Positions 25,375 to 37,369 of a stretch of 64,000 nucleotides of DNA are shown here, piece by piece. A program made the position numbers and the translations under genes. The stretch is from Nymphaea colorata (taxonomy: Eukaryota > Streptophyta > Magnoliopsida > Nymphaeales > Nymphaeaceae). Each line of letters starts with the position of its first letter. Within the stretch, counting starts at the first letter, position 1. The notes beneath the pieces were generated by a model. That model did no database searches. It was not told the DNA's origin and worked only from the letters and a program-made list of their open reading frames with translations. Location: NCBI RefSeq assembly GCF_008831285.2, contig NC_045151.1:12202571-12266570 (forward strand). Direction: 5' to 3'.

Positions 25375-26124
25375 TTATGGGGCTTTCCTTTTACTCTAAT
25401 TTTATCATTAACAGCAAATCTGTGTTAAGGGGCTGTTTGGTTGTTTCGGACATTCCAACATTTTCTTTTTGTTATGTTCAATCTACTTTGCTTAAAATTT
25501 GCTTTGTGAATGAGGTGTAGCGTGTTCGGTGGGGAGTCAAGGTCCCATACAGGTGACCTTGATAGATTTTTTATTCAGCACTAGATAGAATAAGGGCATG
25601 AGGTGGCCAAAAAGGGCATGTACCAATGGTTATGGTAGGGTGATATAAAGAGAAATGTGTGGCTATCAAATCTGTGGGTTTTTAAAAAACTCCATGTACA
25701 ATGTTTGACGTTTTGAAAATGTATAGTATAAAACATAGTGTTCTTATCTAACACTGCTTGATGGTGCTTGATAGCATAATGCGAAGAACATAAATGCCTT
25801 TTTTTGACACTCTAGGAATGGGATATGACAACCTTGATTTGCCTGCCTTTGCCTGTGTTATGCATTTCATAAAAAGAGCACACACAAAACATGAAATGCT
25901 GCTTCTTTGCTTGGAAGCTAAATCAGCATTTGGTAAGAGGAACATTGGGTTCTCTTTGGTCATGCCTTCCATCAACGAATCAAGTATTTCTTACAGGAAG
26001 ATGTTCTCCACATGCTTTTGAGGTAATTTTCTGCCAACCAAAATGTTAGTGGAGAAATTAGAGGAAACACAGTGGCAGGGGAAGGGGTGGAGCCATTAAC
26101 TCCTTCACCAACTTCACCAAGAGT

Positions 26125-26545
26125 AGTGGATCTGAGTTTGAAGTGTTTCTTATCTTTTTGGACATCTTTATGAGGGCCTCGAGGAGTGTGGCCTTCATAG
26201 ACAGCAAAAAGTTGGAAAAGGGGGAGGATATCAAGAAACTGTTTGAATACATAGAGAGGTCCAAGAACTTTGTCCCCATCTTACCCAACACTTTGCATAA
26301 TCGAAATGGTGCTTGAAAGAGGTGACCAAAAGTGTGGAGTGCAGGAAGGAGATATTTCGGCATTCTTTGGCATGGAACCTTCCGATGCCCTCAACCAGAA
26401 CTGGCCCTTCAAATCTGCGCTTAATGATCATCATCCAACAAGAAGTAGGACCAAACGGAGTTGAGGAAATGGAGGGAAGCATTGAAGAAAGTCAGAAATC
26501 TCTCTGGCTTGAATTTGATCAAGGACATGGATGGCTATCTCCCTC
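26125..26545 (+). pseudogene. TIR domain relic (TIR-NBS-LRR type)
   Basis: Read in shifting plus-strand frames, this resembles a plant TIR domain. In order: SEFEVFLIF (usual form: YDVFLSFRG); FIDSKKLEKGEDIKKLFEYI followed by ERSKNFVPILPN (26190-26285); VTKSVECRKEIF (26322-26357); MEPSDALNQNWPFKSALNDH (26370-26430); and QQEVGPNGVEEMEGSIEES (26433-26490). TIR domains are NADases and signalling modules of plant resistance proteins. At least three frameshifts or stops break the frame, and no NB-ARC domain follows, so the copy is dead. A CT-rich run follows where the first intron normally begins. Confidence 0.8.
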
Positions 26546-27179
26546 TCTCTCTCTCTCCAGAACAATTAAAGCTAAATCACATCTCTCTTCCTTTTCCTCT
26601 CTATCCAAATTTACAGTCTAACTAGGCAGATGCTTTGTTGTCTATAGCTTTACAGTTGCTTCCATTCATATCATATTCATATGCATACTTTTTGCTTGTG
26701 TTGTCCCAACGTCATGTTTGTCTAGTACTTTAGATATATTTCCTTTAAAATCATTATCTTATCAGCTATATTAATCGAACACATCCTTCACTATTGCAGT
26801 TTCTCAAATTCATCTTCCAGTTAATTACTTTACTTAATTAATTGGGACATATCCTTGAAGCTACTAACAGTTAAAAGTGAGAAAATTTATGACGTGGCCT
26901 TTATGTTGAAAAATTGACTACTATATAGATATACATATATATTGGCCAATTTGTCAATCAGTTGGTAGGTCACAAGGTTTGACACCTTTTTCCCTCTTTG
27001 GCATAACAAGGTAAGACATATTTTCCTTGAAATATAAATCATAAATTGTTCACCTTTTTGAAAAATATATTTTTATAATAACAACTCGTTAACCATGTAA
27101 TGAAGTTAATAAATGTTTCATGATCAATGTACATAACACACACACACACTCACGTATATCTATATATATATATATATAT

Positions 27180-27294
27180 TCCCAAACCTTGGGCAAGTTC
27201 CAAGGGAAATTAAAGAGGTAGGTGCAGCCACATCCTCATTTTTAAATCCCACCATGAGTGAATCACATGGTGAGAGAGTAATCTATATTTACTG

Positions 27295-27376
<82 letters not shown>

Positions 27377-29533
27377 TACCTATTAGGGATGGATACATTC
27401 TCATGAATGTGATCCATCCTAGCATGATGAAATCATAGACAAGCAAGCTTGAGCAATCTATTGTTTTCTTCCATTTTGTGCTGTTTTGATTCATGCATTC
27501 TTGATTTAGTTGATTAAAGGTGATCGAGGAGATTAAAAACTAGTTTTCAATCTTCTTACATACAAGAACCCAGCTATGAATAATCATGGTTCATAAGCTA
27601 AGTGGTTTCTTGTTAAATATCCCATTCTGAGAGGCAAGATGTATATCTAATATGCATGTATAATCTCTTATTCAAAGTCAAATTTCTCTTTTAAAGTTAG
27701 GTTGGAATACATTTGCAAACTGATTTTAAAGAAAGAGAACTTTATTTTTTATCTTCTTAGTTCAAAACTACAAGATCGCTCAATATTTCATCTTAAAATT
27801 TTATCAATTCTAGCCATACATGTGTGGAATGCGTGTATATTGCTAAGATCAGACCATATTTTCGTAAAATTTAGCTTAAAATTTTAAAGTTTAAGCTTTC
27901 GAAATGTTAATTTACAGCCACAAAGTGACTATTTTCCATAGAACTAGGAAAAGTTCTAACCTCATTCAAATCGGCATCTTAGAATACACTTTTAGGAGTT
28001 GCTGTTTTTATTCATAAATTTTCAGATTTGCATCAGATTAATCCTTATCCTAAAATGTTGCAAAATCATATTAAGAATCCAACTTTCATTTCTCCCAAGA
28101 GAAGATCAAATATGCTAAATCGTCCAAGGAATGGATGAATCTTTTGGCGTAAAATCTGAAATCTAATTTAATTTTAGAAAAGAAAGTTTTCTAAAACTTC
28201 ATGTCATCACCCAACATGTATATCTAACACTAACAGGAACATTTTCTCAAGAAAAACATTCATCTTGCTGATTTACATGTTTAACTTATGAAAAGTTAAA
28301 CAATTTTCAAATGATTTGCAATCATTTTTTAAAAAACAAGCTTTCTTAGAATCAACTTTTCTGATTTTCAGCTATTTGAATTAGTACAAAATCTGATTTT
28401 ATAGTTATTTTGAGACAAATGTGAGTGTCATCCATGTCTCCCATATATTTTGAAAGTTGATTTTAACTTCATTTATATGTTTTTTTTTTATTTTAAGATT
28501 TCAATTCAAGCCTCAAGCTTGGGGACTGTATCTCTAACTCTTATGCTTAATAAAATGTTAAGCATATATAGAAAAAGTCTACATTCCAATTAAAAATCAA
28601 TCTTTATGTGTGGATTATATGATGTATATTTATATGAATGAATGTTGAGAAATTATGAGAGAGAGAATAATGAATGTCATGTTTGCATCCCTACAAATAT
28701 ATTTTGGTCTTTGGAGTGCTTCAAAAAAAATTTATTTATTTATTTTTTAAATGAAAGAGAAATGGACTCTTCCACCGGTATGAAGATTAACCATTCCCAG
28801 TGCCTTTACCAAAAGTAATCGATCCAAGGGCTATGCATATTCTTGATACATTTCATTTTTGCTTAAACATCTTTTCATTGTAAATGCAGTGTGGTGTTTG
28901 AAAAAATATTGAAGCATTGATGTTTCAAATTTTTGAGAAAGTTTTGAAGAATCATTTGAGAGTATAGAACACTTTGATTTGGGAAATCTTTATAAATATC
29001 ATTTAAAAACCGTTGAATATATCTTTTGAAGTCGATTTAATGTTCTCTTAAAAAAATAAGTAAGTTTGAGATTTTGCTTTAATTCAGTTGCTACCTAACT
29101 AGAGCTATATTCCATTTTGCTTAAGTTCTTTTAGAGATGTGTTTGTGATCATTCGTGATTTCACAAGTGAATGTGGATGTATGAATGCATTGACTTTACA
29201 TGATTAGAAGCAAATCATTCATTCCTACCATGTCATTTATCTAAAAGCATTCCTACCACTTCATACAACTAAGTTTTTTATTTTATTTACATAATTATCA
29301 TAAATATTTTTATGAAAAGAGAACAAATTTTGAAAATAAATGGGGTTGTAGACCATCAAGTATGATTCCAATATTAGGTTATTATTGAGTTTCGGTCTTG
29401 GTGAAGTCAACAAATAGGAGATTGAAACCTTAGATCTTGGGAGAAAAGTATTCGAAAGAATGGAAAAGAAGAAAGACTTTAATACGAAAAGAATTGGGAG
29501 AAAGAGAGATAGAGAAAGAGATAAGGTAGACAT

Positions 29534-29591
<58 letters not shown>

Positions 29592-30673
29592 ATGAGAGAT
29601 TTTAGAGAGAGAGAGAGAGAAAGTGGAACACACATATATATTCATTTATATTTGTACGTATATTAGAATTTGTAAAAGAGCATGTTAAATCATAAAAAGA
29701 GAAAGACAAAGAGATAAATATATCTGACTTCAATTTTCCTATGTAGGCCGGAGAGGAATTTTGGCTCATGCAAGAGTCTAGGCTAAGTATTCAAGGCCTC
29801 ATTAAAGGAGGTTCTTGCTTTTGAAAATCTTTTGAAAAACATGGTTCCAAATATTTTTATACGTGAGTATGAAATTATAATTATTTCATTTATTACAAGG
29901 AAATCTATTTCTCTCACCATTGCGTATGAAAGAAAATCACACACACATGAAATTGAGAGCAATGTAAGATGACATTCATTGGGGTCCCTAATCAGGTGAT
30001 TAAAAGAGAAGCTAAATGTGAGAATGTCATAAAGATGCATTTTAACATGTACATGTTTGTGAAGGGCTTTTCTCGGGTTGGACAAATCACAACCTCAAAA
30101 TCAACATAATAATGAAGAAAAATCCCAACCCAAACACTCATTCGTTCATTTGCCCATTAATTAAGAAAAATTAATCTATCATGCATGAACATCATCTCAA
30201 ATATGAATGATGAACAAAGCAATATAGCAAGCATATTTCAGAAATGAATGAAGAAATAGAATTTATTTTGCCTTGCTTATACTCCCGATGCACTCAAGAG
30301 TAGCTATCAACTCCAGATATGAAGTCGTTAAAGCTTTCTTGCATGGCTATTGGGAGGTGGCAATGAAATGAAAATAAATGAAAACAAGAAGAGGATTACA
30401 TACCTCTAATATAAATGGTTTTGGGAATGGTCTCCTTATTTGGATGATCCTGGTGTTGCCTCGGGTGAAGCTTCGAGATGATGAAGGTATTCCTCCAAAA
30501 GATCTCTTTGTGCTCCTTTGAAGAATTGGAACTTGGAGAAGAAGAGAGAAATGGAGAGAGAGAGAGCTAAGGAAAACTCTAAATCTTCAAGTGAACAAAC
30601 GCTAGAAGTTTTTCAAGGGTTAACTCATGCCCAAGAGAGAAGATTGTAGGGGTATTTATGAGAGTTTTGGAGC
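27180..30673. other. AT-rich repeat-like stretch without genes
   Basis: It holds a (TA)n tract (27297-27373), a (CA)n-(TA)n tract (29534-29584) and long T-rich runs. No open frame has domain-like content; frames at 29261-29645 arise from the microsatellites. It may be an old LTR element lacking coding region, but no terminal repeats could be paired by eye. Confidence 0.4.
27297..27373. repeat. (TA)n microsatellite
   Basis: About 38 TA repeats. Confidence 0.97.
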
Positions 30674-31333
30674 CAAAACTAAAAATTTGATTTTTGTTGA
30701 ATTTAACAATATTTTTATGCAAATTTCAAGGATTTTTGAATGATTTAAATTTTTTTAAAAAATAGGCATTGACCAAGTGGGATTGGCCCTTAGCTCTGCA
30801 AATACCCCTTGGGGGTGTGGTCTGGGCTAATGCCCACCAACAAGCCCAAAACTGCCCCCCAAATGGTGGTTTTTAGCTAGAAAGAGGGCCTATGCAGTTG
30901 TGCCTGGTACGTCTACCATGCGCGGCATGTGGTAGTGGACGTTGCTGAACCCAAATGAGAGAGGGAGGGGGGAGGGGGGGAATGCCCCCCTTATTGTCTT
31001 GTTTGGATCAATGAGGGGCGGGTTTTGCCTCCTTGGCTTCCAAGGGGTCCGGTCATTAAAAAAAGCATAAAAATCATGTTTTTAAATGTGTATTTAAAAG
31101 GGAAAAAATAGTTTTGTTACAAACGGGGCTAACTCCATTTTGAGTGATTTTAGGCTTGTTTTAGATCTGAATTGGGTTCAATTGGTCACCAATGCATTTT
31201 AGTGAGTGGTTTAAGCTCAATAACAAATTTTTGTGTGAGAACGAGATATAAAACAAAAGGAAGGTTTGTGCATGTGTGTGTGGTGCTCGATAGCATCAAA
31301 TTTTGTTGTTTTGATCTCAGCTTTGGGTTAGAG
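30674..31333 (+). repeat. 0.65 kb direct repeat, left copy
   Basis: It begins CAAAACTAAAAATTTGATTT and ends GCTTTGGGTTAGAG. It is nearly identical to 31861-32510, with small differences such as a G-run length change. It contains AATGGTGGTTTTTAGCTAG and TGCGCGGCATG. No TG...CA ends or primer-binding site were seen, so it does not look like an LTR pair. Confidence 0.9.
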
Positions 31334-31860
31334 GAAAAGGAATGGAAAGCACCTGCAGCGTACAAGCAGAGGTGTCTTGAGGAACTCGATGGATTTCTGA
31401 GCTTGGTTGGTTAGCTCCTTTCGTACTTGTATTGTACTTGCTTTTCGTTGACTAAACCGCTGACTTTGCGAGTGACGGAGAAAAGGTCAGACTTGACTTG
31501 ATATGTGAGTTCAGGGACATAAGTGGTCAAGGAGCTAATTGACTCGCATGCTTACCGCAGGTGAGTACTTAAGTGGACTGAGCCGCTTCTTGAACTGATC
31601 TCGAAGTGGACCGGGTTGTGTCTATGGCGGGAAGGGTAGGATTTTGGTTTGTTGGGGAAAGGAGTAGTTTCTTTTCTGCCAGGGGTTAAAAAAAAGTGAA
31701 CCATTGAAGCGATCCAAGTCAGACTGGAACTACGTACTACACGAATCAATGAAGCACAAGCGCCTATACTATATATGAAGCTACGCAAATAGTTTAGATT
31801 CATCTGTTGACTTATCGACCAGAAAGCCTGGGTTGCCAACCTTTGCTTTTTTGTGCCGGA
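31334..31860. other. Foreign-looking segment between direct repeats
   Basis: 527 bp of more balanced base composition than its AT-rich flanks, containing GGTGTCTTGAGGAACTCGAT and CTCGAAGTGGACCGGGTTG. The texture reminds me of plant mitochondrial DNA, but I cannot name a gene in it. Minus-strand frame 31552-31863 is open but ends at the segment edge and has no recognisable domain. A search against plant mitochondrial genomes would decide. Confidence 0.4.
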
Positions 31861-32510
31861 CAAAACTCAAAATTTGATTTTTGTTGAATTCAACAATATT
31901 TTTATGCAAATTTCAAGTATTTTTGAATGATTTTAATTTTTTTAAAAAATAGGCATTGACCATGTGGGATTGGCCCTTAGCTGTGCAAATAACCCTTTGG
32001 GGTGTAGCCTGGGCTAATGCCCAGCAACAAGCCCAAAAATGCCCCCCAAATGGTGGTTTTTAGCTAGAAAGAGGGCCTATGCAGTTGTGCCAGGTACGTC
32101 TATCATGCGCGGCATGCGGTAATGCACGTTGCTGAACCCAAATGGGGGGGGGGGGGAATGCCCCCCTTATTGTCTCGTTTGGATCATTGAGGAGCGGGTT
32201 TCGCCTCCTTGGCTTCCAAGGGGTTCAGTCATTAAAAAAAACATAAAAATCATGTTTTTAAATGTGTATTTAAAAGGGATAAAAGTAGTTTTGTTACAAA
32301 CGGGGCTAACTCCGTTTTGAGTGATTTTAGGCTTGTTTTAGATCTGGATTGGGTTCAATTGGTCACTGATGCATTTTAGTGAGTTGTTTAAGCTCAATAA
32401 CAAATTTTTGTGCGAGAACGAGATATAAAACAAAAGGAAGGTTTGTGCATGTGCGCGTGGTGCTCGATAGCATCAAATTTTGTTGTTTTGATCTCAGCTT
32501 TGGGTTAGAG
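31861..32510 (+). repeat. 0.65 kb direct repeat, right copy
   Basis: Partner of 30674-31333. After the shared end TTGGGTTAGAG it continues TTTGAAATTCTTGATTTGGA, whereas the left copy runs into the foreign-looking segment. The right side is therefore probably the original context. Confidence 0.9.
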
Positions 32511-33397
32511 TTTGAAATTCTTGATTTGGATCTAGACTTGGGTTTTAGATCTAATTTGGATATGAGAGTTGGATTTCATATTTGAATCTCGCATCAAAAG
32601 TTGCGTTTTGAATTTAAATCTTGCTCCCAACTATCATTTAAACCAAATCACATGATTTGGCAAAAAGTGAATTGAAAATCATTCATTTGCTAAGAAAGTT
32701 TTACATTGTCCAAAATTTGGTCCATTTGCGAAGTCAACTTAGCCATTTTTTAAAAAAAAATTGATCACAAGTTGTTCTTGATTTCAATCCAAAATGACGG
32801 AATGATCTTCAGTAAACAACAAGTAACCAAATCGCAATCACCAAAATCTCCAACTTTCCAAGCCAAATTCCCAATTATCTGTCAATCTTTCCAATCCAAA
32901 TTTTTAAACTATCAAGCAAAATCTTGGGTCAAAACAACGACCCAAATCAATTTTCAATATTCTTTCCAAATTTTGAAATCAAATTCAAATGGCACATTTT
33001 TAACCAAAATAATGGTCTTCTATCTTGGAGATTTTTCAATTTTGCCCAAACTCCTAAAGGCAATTTGAATTTTCAAATAACTTGTCAAAACAAGTTCATT
33101 TTCCACACAACTTACCCAAATTTCATTCTAATTTGCCTAAAACAAACTTAGAAGTTGGTTGTTCAAAACCAAGTTCAAAATGAATTTCCAATTTCAATTT
33201 CAACCCTCTATGCACAAGCCTATAAGATTGCATAAAATGACTTACACACAATCTGAGAAATGCTTAGTCCTTGGTTCGATTACCCCTATTAAAGGTGTCA
33301 GGAATGGTTGGACCTCGTACCAATGGGCGGATCCTTTTCTCCTGAATTTTTTTCTCAAAACCCAATTTGAAATTTGTATGAACACCTGTTCATTTTC
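32511..33397. other. AC-rich low-complexity stretch
   Basis: Rich in CCAAATTT-like words on the plus strand, ending in a more complex piece around GGTTCGATTACCCCTATTAA (33270-33360). Open frames at 32772-33440 have biased composition (Asn, Gln, Phe, Lys) and no domain. Probably old retrotransposon sequence; unassigned. Confidence 0.35.
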
Positions 33398-33676
33398 CTA
33401 TGACTCTTTGCCTTTTGCATCCTGCACATTAGCCACGTAAGCATGAAAATCCAATTTGTAGGCCAAAAAGCCAGCATGAAACACATCAAGACTAGTCAGC
33501 CAACTAAGCCATCTGTTGACATATTGAAATGAAACTGTCCCATCTGAATAACGAAACTTGTCAAAAATAAATGACACTGAATATGCCATAAGTGGGGAAT
33601 ATAAGTCATTGTCATGAATATAATGATAATATTGCAACACACTAGCAGCTTCTATATATTCAATCACTTCTGACAA
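33398..33676 (-). CDS. Unrecognised coding-like fragment (possible exon)
   Basis: The minus strand stays open for about 90 codons with protein-like composition, rich in Tyr, Phe, Ser and Asp (for example EYIEAASVLQYYHYIHDND, then WLSWLTSLDVFHAGF). Just upstream in the gene's sense lies TTGCCTCTACTGTAG, which could be a 3' splice site, giving an exon starting near 33690. I do not recognise the family. A second coding-like stretch lies upstream at 34087-34293 on the same strand. The pair may be exons of one gene or a gene fragment. No start is assigned; borders are those of the open frame. Confidence 0.35.
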   Translation of the reverse strand: MSEVIEYIEAASVLQYYHYIHDNDLYSPLMAYSVSFIFDKFRYSDGTVSFQYVNRWLSWLTSLDVFHAGFLAYKLDFHAYVANVQDAKGKES

Positions 33677-34086
33677 ATTTAGAACTACAGTAGAGGCAAC
33701 ACCAGAAACATATCATATTGCAATGCCAACCAACTTCTTTTATTGCTTTCCAGGCATTTCTCCGTTTCTTGTCCTTTTGACTACTGGTTAGAGTCACCAT
33801 TTTGTTCAACCTTCAAAGCTTATGCCTGACCATTATGACAATCAAAGCAATGAGATGAACAAAAGAAAGGAAGGAAAAGAACTAAAGAGAAAGAGCAGCG
33901 AACGTTCATTCCATCGGTATGCTCCCAGATACCTGTCATTGTGATCTGTTTGCCAGAACCATGTCTATCAGCATTAGCAGGACACTGACTGCTTTACTTG
34001 CTTATGTAACATGTCTATTAGTCATAATAGTATGAAATTTGAGCTAAAGGCCTATTTTCAAGCTAACATTGCAAAATAGATAAAGC

Positions 34087-34293
34087 TCAAATTATAAAGT
34101 AAATAAATCTACAGCAATGCTCAATGCTGAAACTTGAGGTAATGAAGGAATTCTGGTGCAACCATCTTTTCTTCCCAGTTTCATAGGTTCTAGGGCACAC
34201 TACCCTAGTGTGTACTCCCAATATGATATATAAATTCTCTATCTCATGAAAGACTTCTTTTGGACCTATGTCACAAGGCATGCCATTATGCAT
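34087..34293 (-). CDS. Unrecognised coding-like fragment (possible exon)
   Basis: Minus-strand open stretch reading HNGMPCDIGPKEVFHEIENL then TYETGKKRWLHQNSF. The composition looks like real protein more than translated repeat. The family is not recognised. It lies about 410 bp upstream of the fragment at 33398-33676 in the same sense, so the two could belong to one spliced gene. Confidence 0.25.
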   Translation of the reverse strand: MHNGMPCDIGPKEVFHEIENLYIILGVHTRVVCPRTYETGKKRWLHQNSFITSSFSIEHCCRFIYFII

Positions 34294-34652
34294 CTAGTGA
34301 AAAAAAATCAATAAGATTTCTAATCAAATTTAACTCATATTACAATAATTCTAACTGTCACATTGAATATGTGATTTTTCTATTCTACTCACATTCATAC
34401 CTAGTCCATGACCTTGCCACTTATCATCTATGCCATACTCCAAAACCCAAAGTTAAGAAACCTAAAACAAAAGATTATTGTTTATTTAAATGCAAATCCT
34501 AGCTTTTTGTTTGTTTGTTCTGAGACGGAGGAATTTCAAAACCCTTATTCTTCTTCCTTATTTCTCTTTTTCTTACCTAAATGGGACCAACTAGATGAAG
34601 AATGCGTGTTATTCTGTTTGGATCTGGTTCCATATTGGACCCAGTCCAACAT

Positions 34653-34833
34653 GTTGTGTTAATAGACCGTGTAATATGGTTTGAGCGGTGACATGTTGTA
34701 AATTTTTAATATGACCTGTGTTCTTTGTCTTCTAAATGAATATATGTTAATAAAGGGTTAGGGCAGAACTATCAAATGCTGATTCTCTTCCAAAATTGCT
34801 CCTACTTTCTCTCACTTGGTATCAGAGCATGGG
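34653..34833 (+). mobile_element. Possible copia LTR end with primer-binding site
   Basis: TTGGTATCAGAGCATGG at 34818-34834 contains the classic plant copia primer-binding site (complement of initiator tRNA-Met). The preceding sequence from TGTTGTGTTAATAGACC to TTTCTCTCAC could be an LTR of about 165 bp with an internal TAATAAAGG signal. No copia coding region follows; after 700 bp of T-rich sequence a LINE fragment begins. It may be a truncated or TRIM-like element. Confidence 0.5.
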
Positions 34834-35290
34834 GGTTCTAGGAACAGTGTGGGCTCTAATGGAGTGGTCTGGGATATTCTTCCTTCTTTAGATAAGTTTT
34901 AGACAAATGATTTCTCTCCCCATTCTTCTCTTATTTCTCTTCTACTCCACCTTTTCTCCCTATCATATTCTGCTCACCTTTTTCTAAGTGTTATGCAACC
35001 AAAATTTGAAAAGCCCTTTTTTGGAAAAAAAAACCTAGTTTCCTATACTCAATGGTCTGCTCTTTCTACTTGGTGTCTACTCTTCTTTCTGAAATCTGAT
35101 CAGTTCTCTTAATACACACTGATCGTCGTTAGCCTCATACTGGTTCAACTTCAGGACCCTATCTGACGTCAGGTTTTGGACTGTTTGTTGTATTCTAACT
35201 TGATGTCAGTACTGAAAATCAATGGTTGTTCTTTTCTGCGGTTGTATCTATTGCTGGTCTGAGCTTCCTTTTTGTTTGTTATCTTGAAAG

Positions 35291-35333
<43 letters not shown>
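35291..35333. repeat. (TA)n microsatellite
   Basis: About 21 TA repeats. Confidence 0.95.
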
Positions 35334-35335
<2 letters not shown>

Positions 35336-35548
35336 TAAATTTTGTGAGTAGTCTTCACTGTCAGCCCAGTCATATGTGGTTATAACTTTTAAGTATGAGG
35401 ATTCTAAGCTTGCTGATTGCCAGCCTTACATAATTCAGTTCTAGCCTATTTTGTAGCACATATTGTCGTTTCCTCCAAAAAAAAAGAGAAGGAAAAACAG
35501 GGCAAAAGAAAACAAAAAGGAACAAGCAAAAAAAAAAAGCTAGGAAAG

Positions 35549-36780
35549 GTGTGCACCTGGTTGGCTGGAAGACTCTTTGCCGCTAGGTGTTGGAAGGGGG
35601 TGTTGGGTTGAAGCTTCTTGCTGATTGGAACAAAGCTTGTATTGGTCGCATCACGCTGCACATCTGCCAGGATGAGGCCCCTTGGGCGAGCTTTATCAGG
35701 AAGAAATATCTTTCTTTCCCCAATCTCCAGACCTTAAAGTGCCCTAAAAAGGAGTCTTGTTTTTTCAAAGGTGTTAGGAAAAGCTGGATTCAAATCCAAG
35801 ATCATGTCAGGTGGTCTATTGGTCTCGGCACAATTCATTTCTGGACGGATAATTGGGGTGGTTTTCCCCTCATTGCCCACTTGAATTCTTTGAAAAAGAT
35901 ATGCCTTTGAGTTCTTGATGAAGTTTTCCATTAAGCAGGTCTTTGACTTTGACTTGCCTATTTTACACAACTTCAAGGAATTTCTTTCTCGAGTGGGGAT
36001 GGAGAGACCTAACTTACATTCGCAGCAGGACCTCCTTCTTCAGCAGAACGCTCCCGCCTCTAACGTCAAAATGTCTAACGTGTGGGAGGTGGTGAGACAT
36101 AAATATGACGAGGAGCCTTGGATGAAATTGATATGGTCTCCCCAGACCCAACCTAAAGCGCAGTGGTTTGTTTGGCTGGCGAGTAGTGATCGTCGCCCTA
36201 CCTTCGATCGACAAAAAGTGGCATCTCTTTAGCTAACAGATGTGCTTTTTGTCTAAAAGATGAAGAGTCTACTCACCATCATACTCTGGAGAATTTGGTG
36301 TAGGTGCAATTCGAGAATCCATAAAGAAGATACATCGTCTCCTCAACAAAACTCTTATGTTGTTTGGCGGATCAGTGTTGATGACTTCTATGCTATCTTG
36401 AGGAACTCTGGTGTTGATAGGAGAGACCTACAGGTTTGGTTGAACACGGGGATTGTTCCTGATAAATGCCCACGTAATATGACTAGCCAAGCATACCTAC
36501 AAGTGGCCTTTGTTGCTTCCAACGGTAGACAGCTGGTCACCTTTCTGCTTAAAGATTCGAATGGATTGCATCTTGACCAAGGTGTAGCTTGGTGGGAGGT
36601 CAACAATGATCTACTTGAGGACTCTATCCTTCGTCAACTCTTGATGGGTGGTGGTTTGGAGACATTTCAAACAATTTTACTGATTTCTAACAACAAGCCT
36701 TGGATTAGAAGACTCCGGACTATGATTCAAGGATGTCGGCCCTTTCACAGTTGGCTGAACCATTAGAGCAACTTATTGCA
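35549..36780 (+). pseudogene. LINE (non-LTR retrotransposon) 3' half, decayed
   Basis: In order on the plus strand: VHLVGWKTLCR, a stop, then GGVGLKLLADWNKACIGRIT (35597-35660), FIRKKYLSF, a segment HVRWSIGLGTIHFWTDNW (35800-35860), then a zf-RVT-like region with EPWMKLIWSPQTQPKAQWFV (36110-36170) and WRIWCRCNSRIHKEDT (36289-36335). These are the C-terminal landmarks of plant L1 ORF2. At least three in-frame stops or frameshifts are present, and the endonuclease and reverse-transcriptase core are absent. A purine-rich A tract (35475-35545) precedes it. The frame 36260-36766 stays open after the usual LINE end; I do not recognise its last 110 residues. Confidence 0.8.
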
Positions 36781-37369
36781 TTGAGTGCAAATTCTGCAAC
36801 AACAACCTGCTCATGATATTTTGGCTCTTTTAGCTCAATCACTGTAGATTTGGTTCCTTAACTTTTGGTGTACTCTTGGTTTGGTTTTCCTTTCCTGGCT
36901 CTCTCTAGCCCTTAGGGTGGAGTAACTGCCAATTTTTGTTGTATATATCTCGTCTGTTGGAATAAAAGGTTAGGGGGGCCTTTCCCCTGCAGGGTTTTGC
37001 GGAAAGTAACAACAATCAGAACCAAACTCTTGAGATTTCACCAGTCTCCTAGCGGGACTAGTTGCACAAGATAAGCTTTAATTGAAAATAAAGTAAAAAC
37101 TAAAAACTAATGCATCGGTTCAATCTCTTAATAAAATTCACTTCGTTATTTGACAGTTTACTAAAAAATTATGAGAATCAGTGATCTCTGTTAAAAAAAA
37201 AAATGTGAGCGAAAGTAGATATAATTTTTTTTTTTTGGGTTTTATTATTCTTTATTGCAGATTAGACCATTGTGCATTTGTGCGGTGCGTTGAATGCCAT
37301 ACCTCTTCTCACTGCGGTACGCTCGGTAAAGCCAGCTCGTTAGCGCCACCCGTGAAGGCCTGAAAGCTA
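36781..37369. other. LINE 3' trailer and unassigned sequence
   Basis: About 36850-36970 looks like the LINE 3' untranslated tail (AGCCCTTAGGGTGGAGTAAC, GTTGGAATAAAAGG). The rest has short A and T runs and no gene. Confidence 0.4.

Larger units (their letters stand above)
23083..27175 (+). repeat. Large tandem unit, copy 5 (incomplete)
   Basis: The copy starts inside the left foldback arm (GATTACCCAAGCTTCCATGA, 23093). It has the right arm (23440-23611), the CAAGATTGAATAAA block (23785) and, after unrelated sequence, the long block at 25300-25960 that matches 2950-3600. A stretch near 26940-27120 matches the copy 2 tail around 9310-9500. A TIR-domain relic (26125-26545) lies between these matches. 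Confidence 0.6.

Noticed and set aside
30674-32510. An LTR retrotransposon with 0.65 kb LTRs
   Set aside because: No TG...CA ends, primer-binding site, polypurine tract or pol coding were found, and the right copy continues into its own flank. A duplication with a captured segment fits better.
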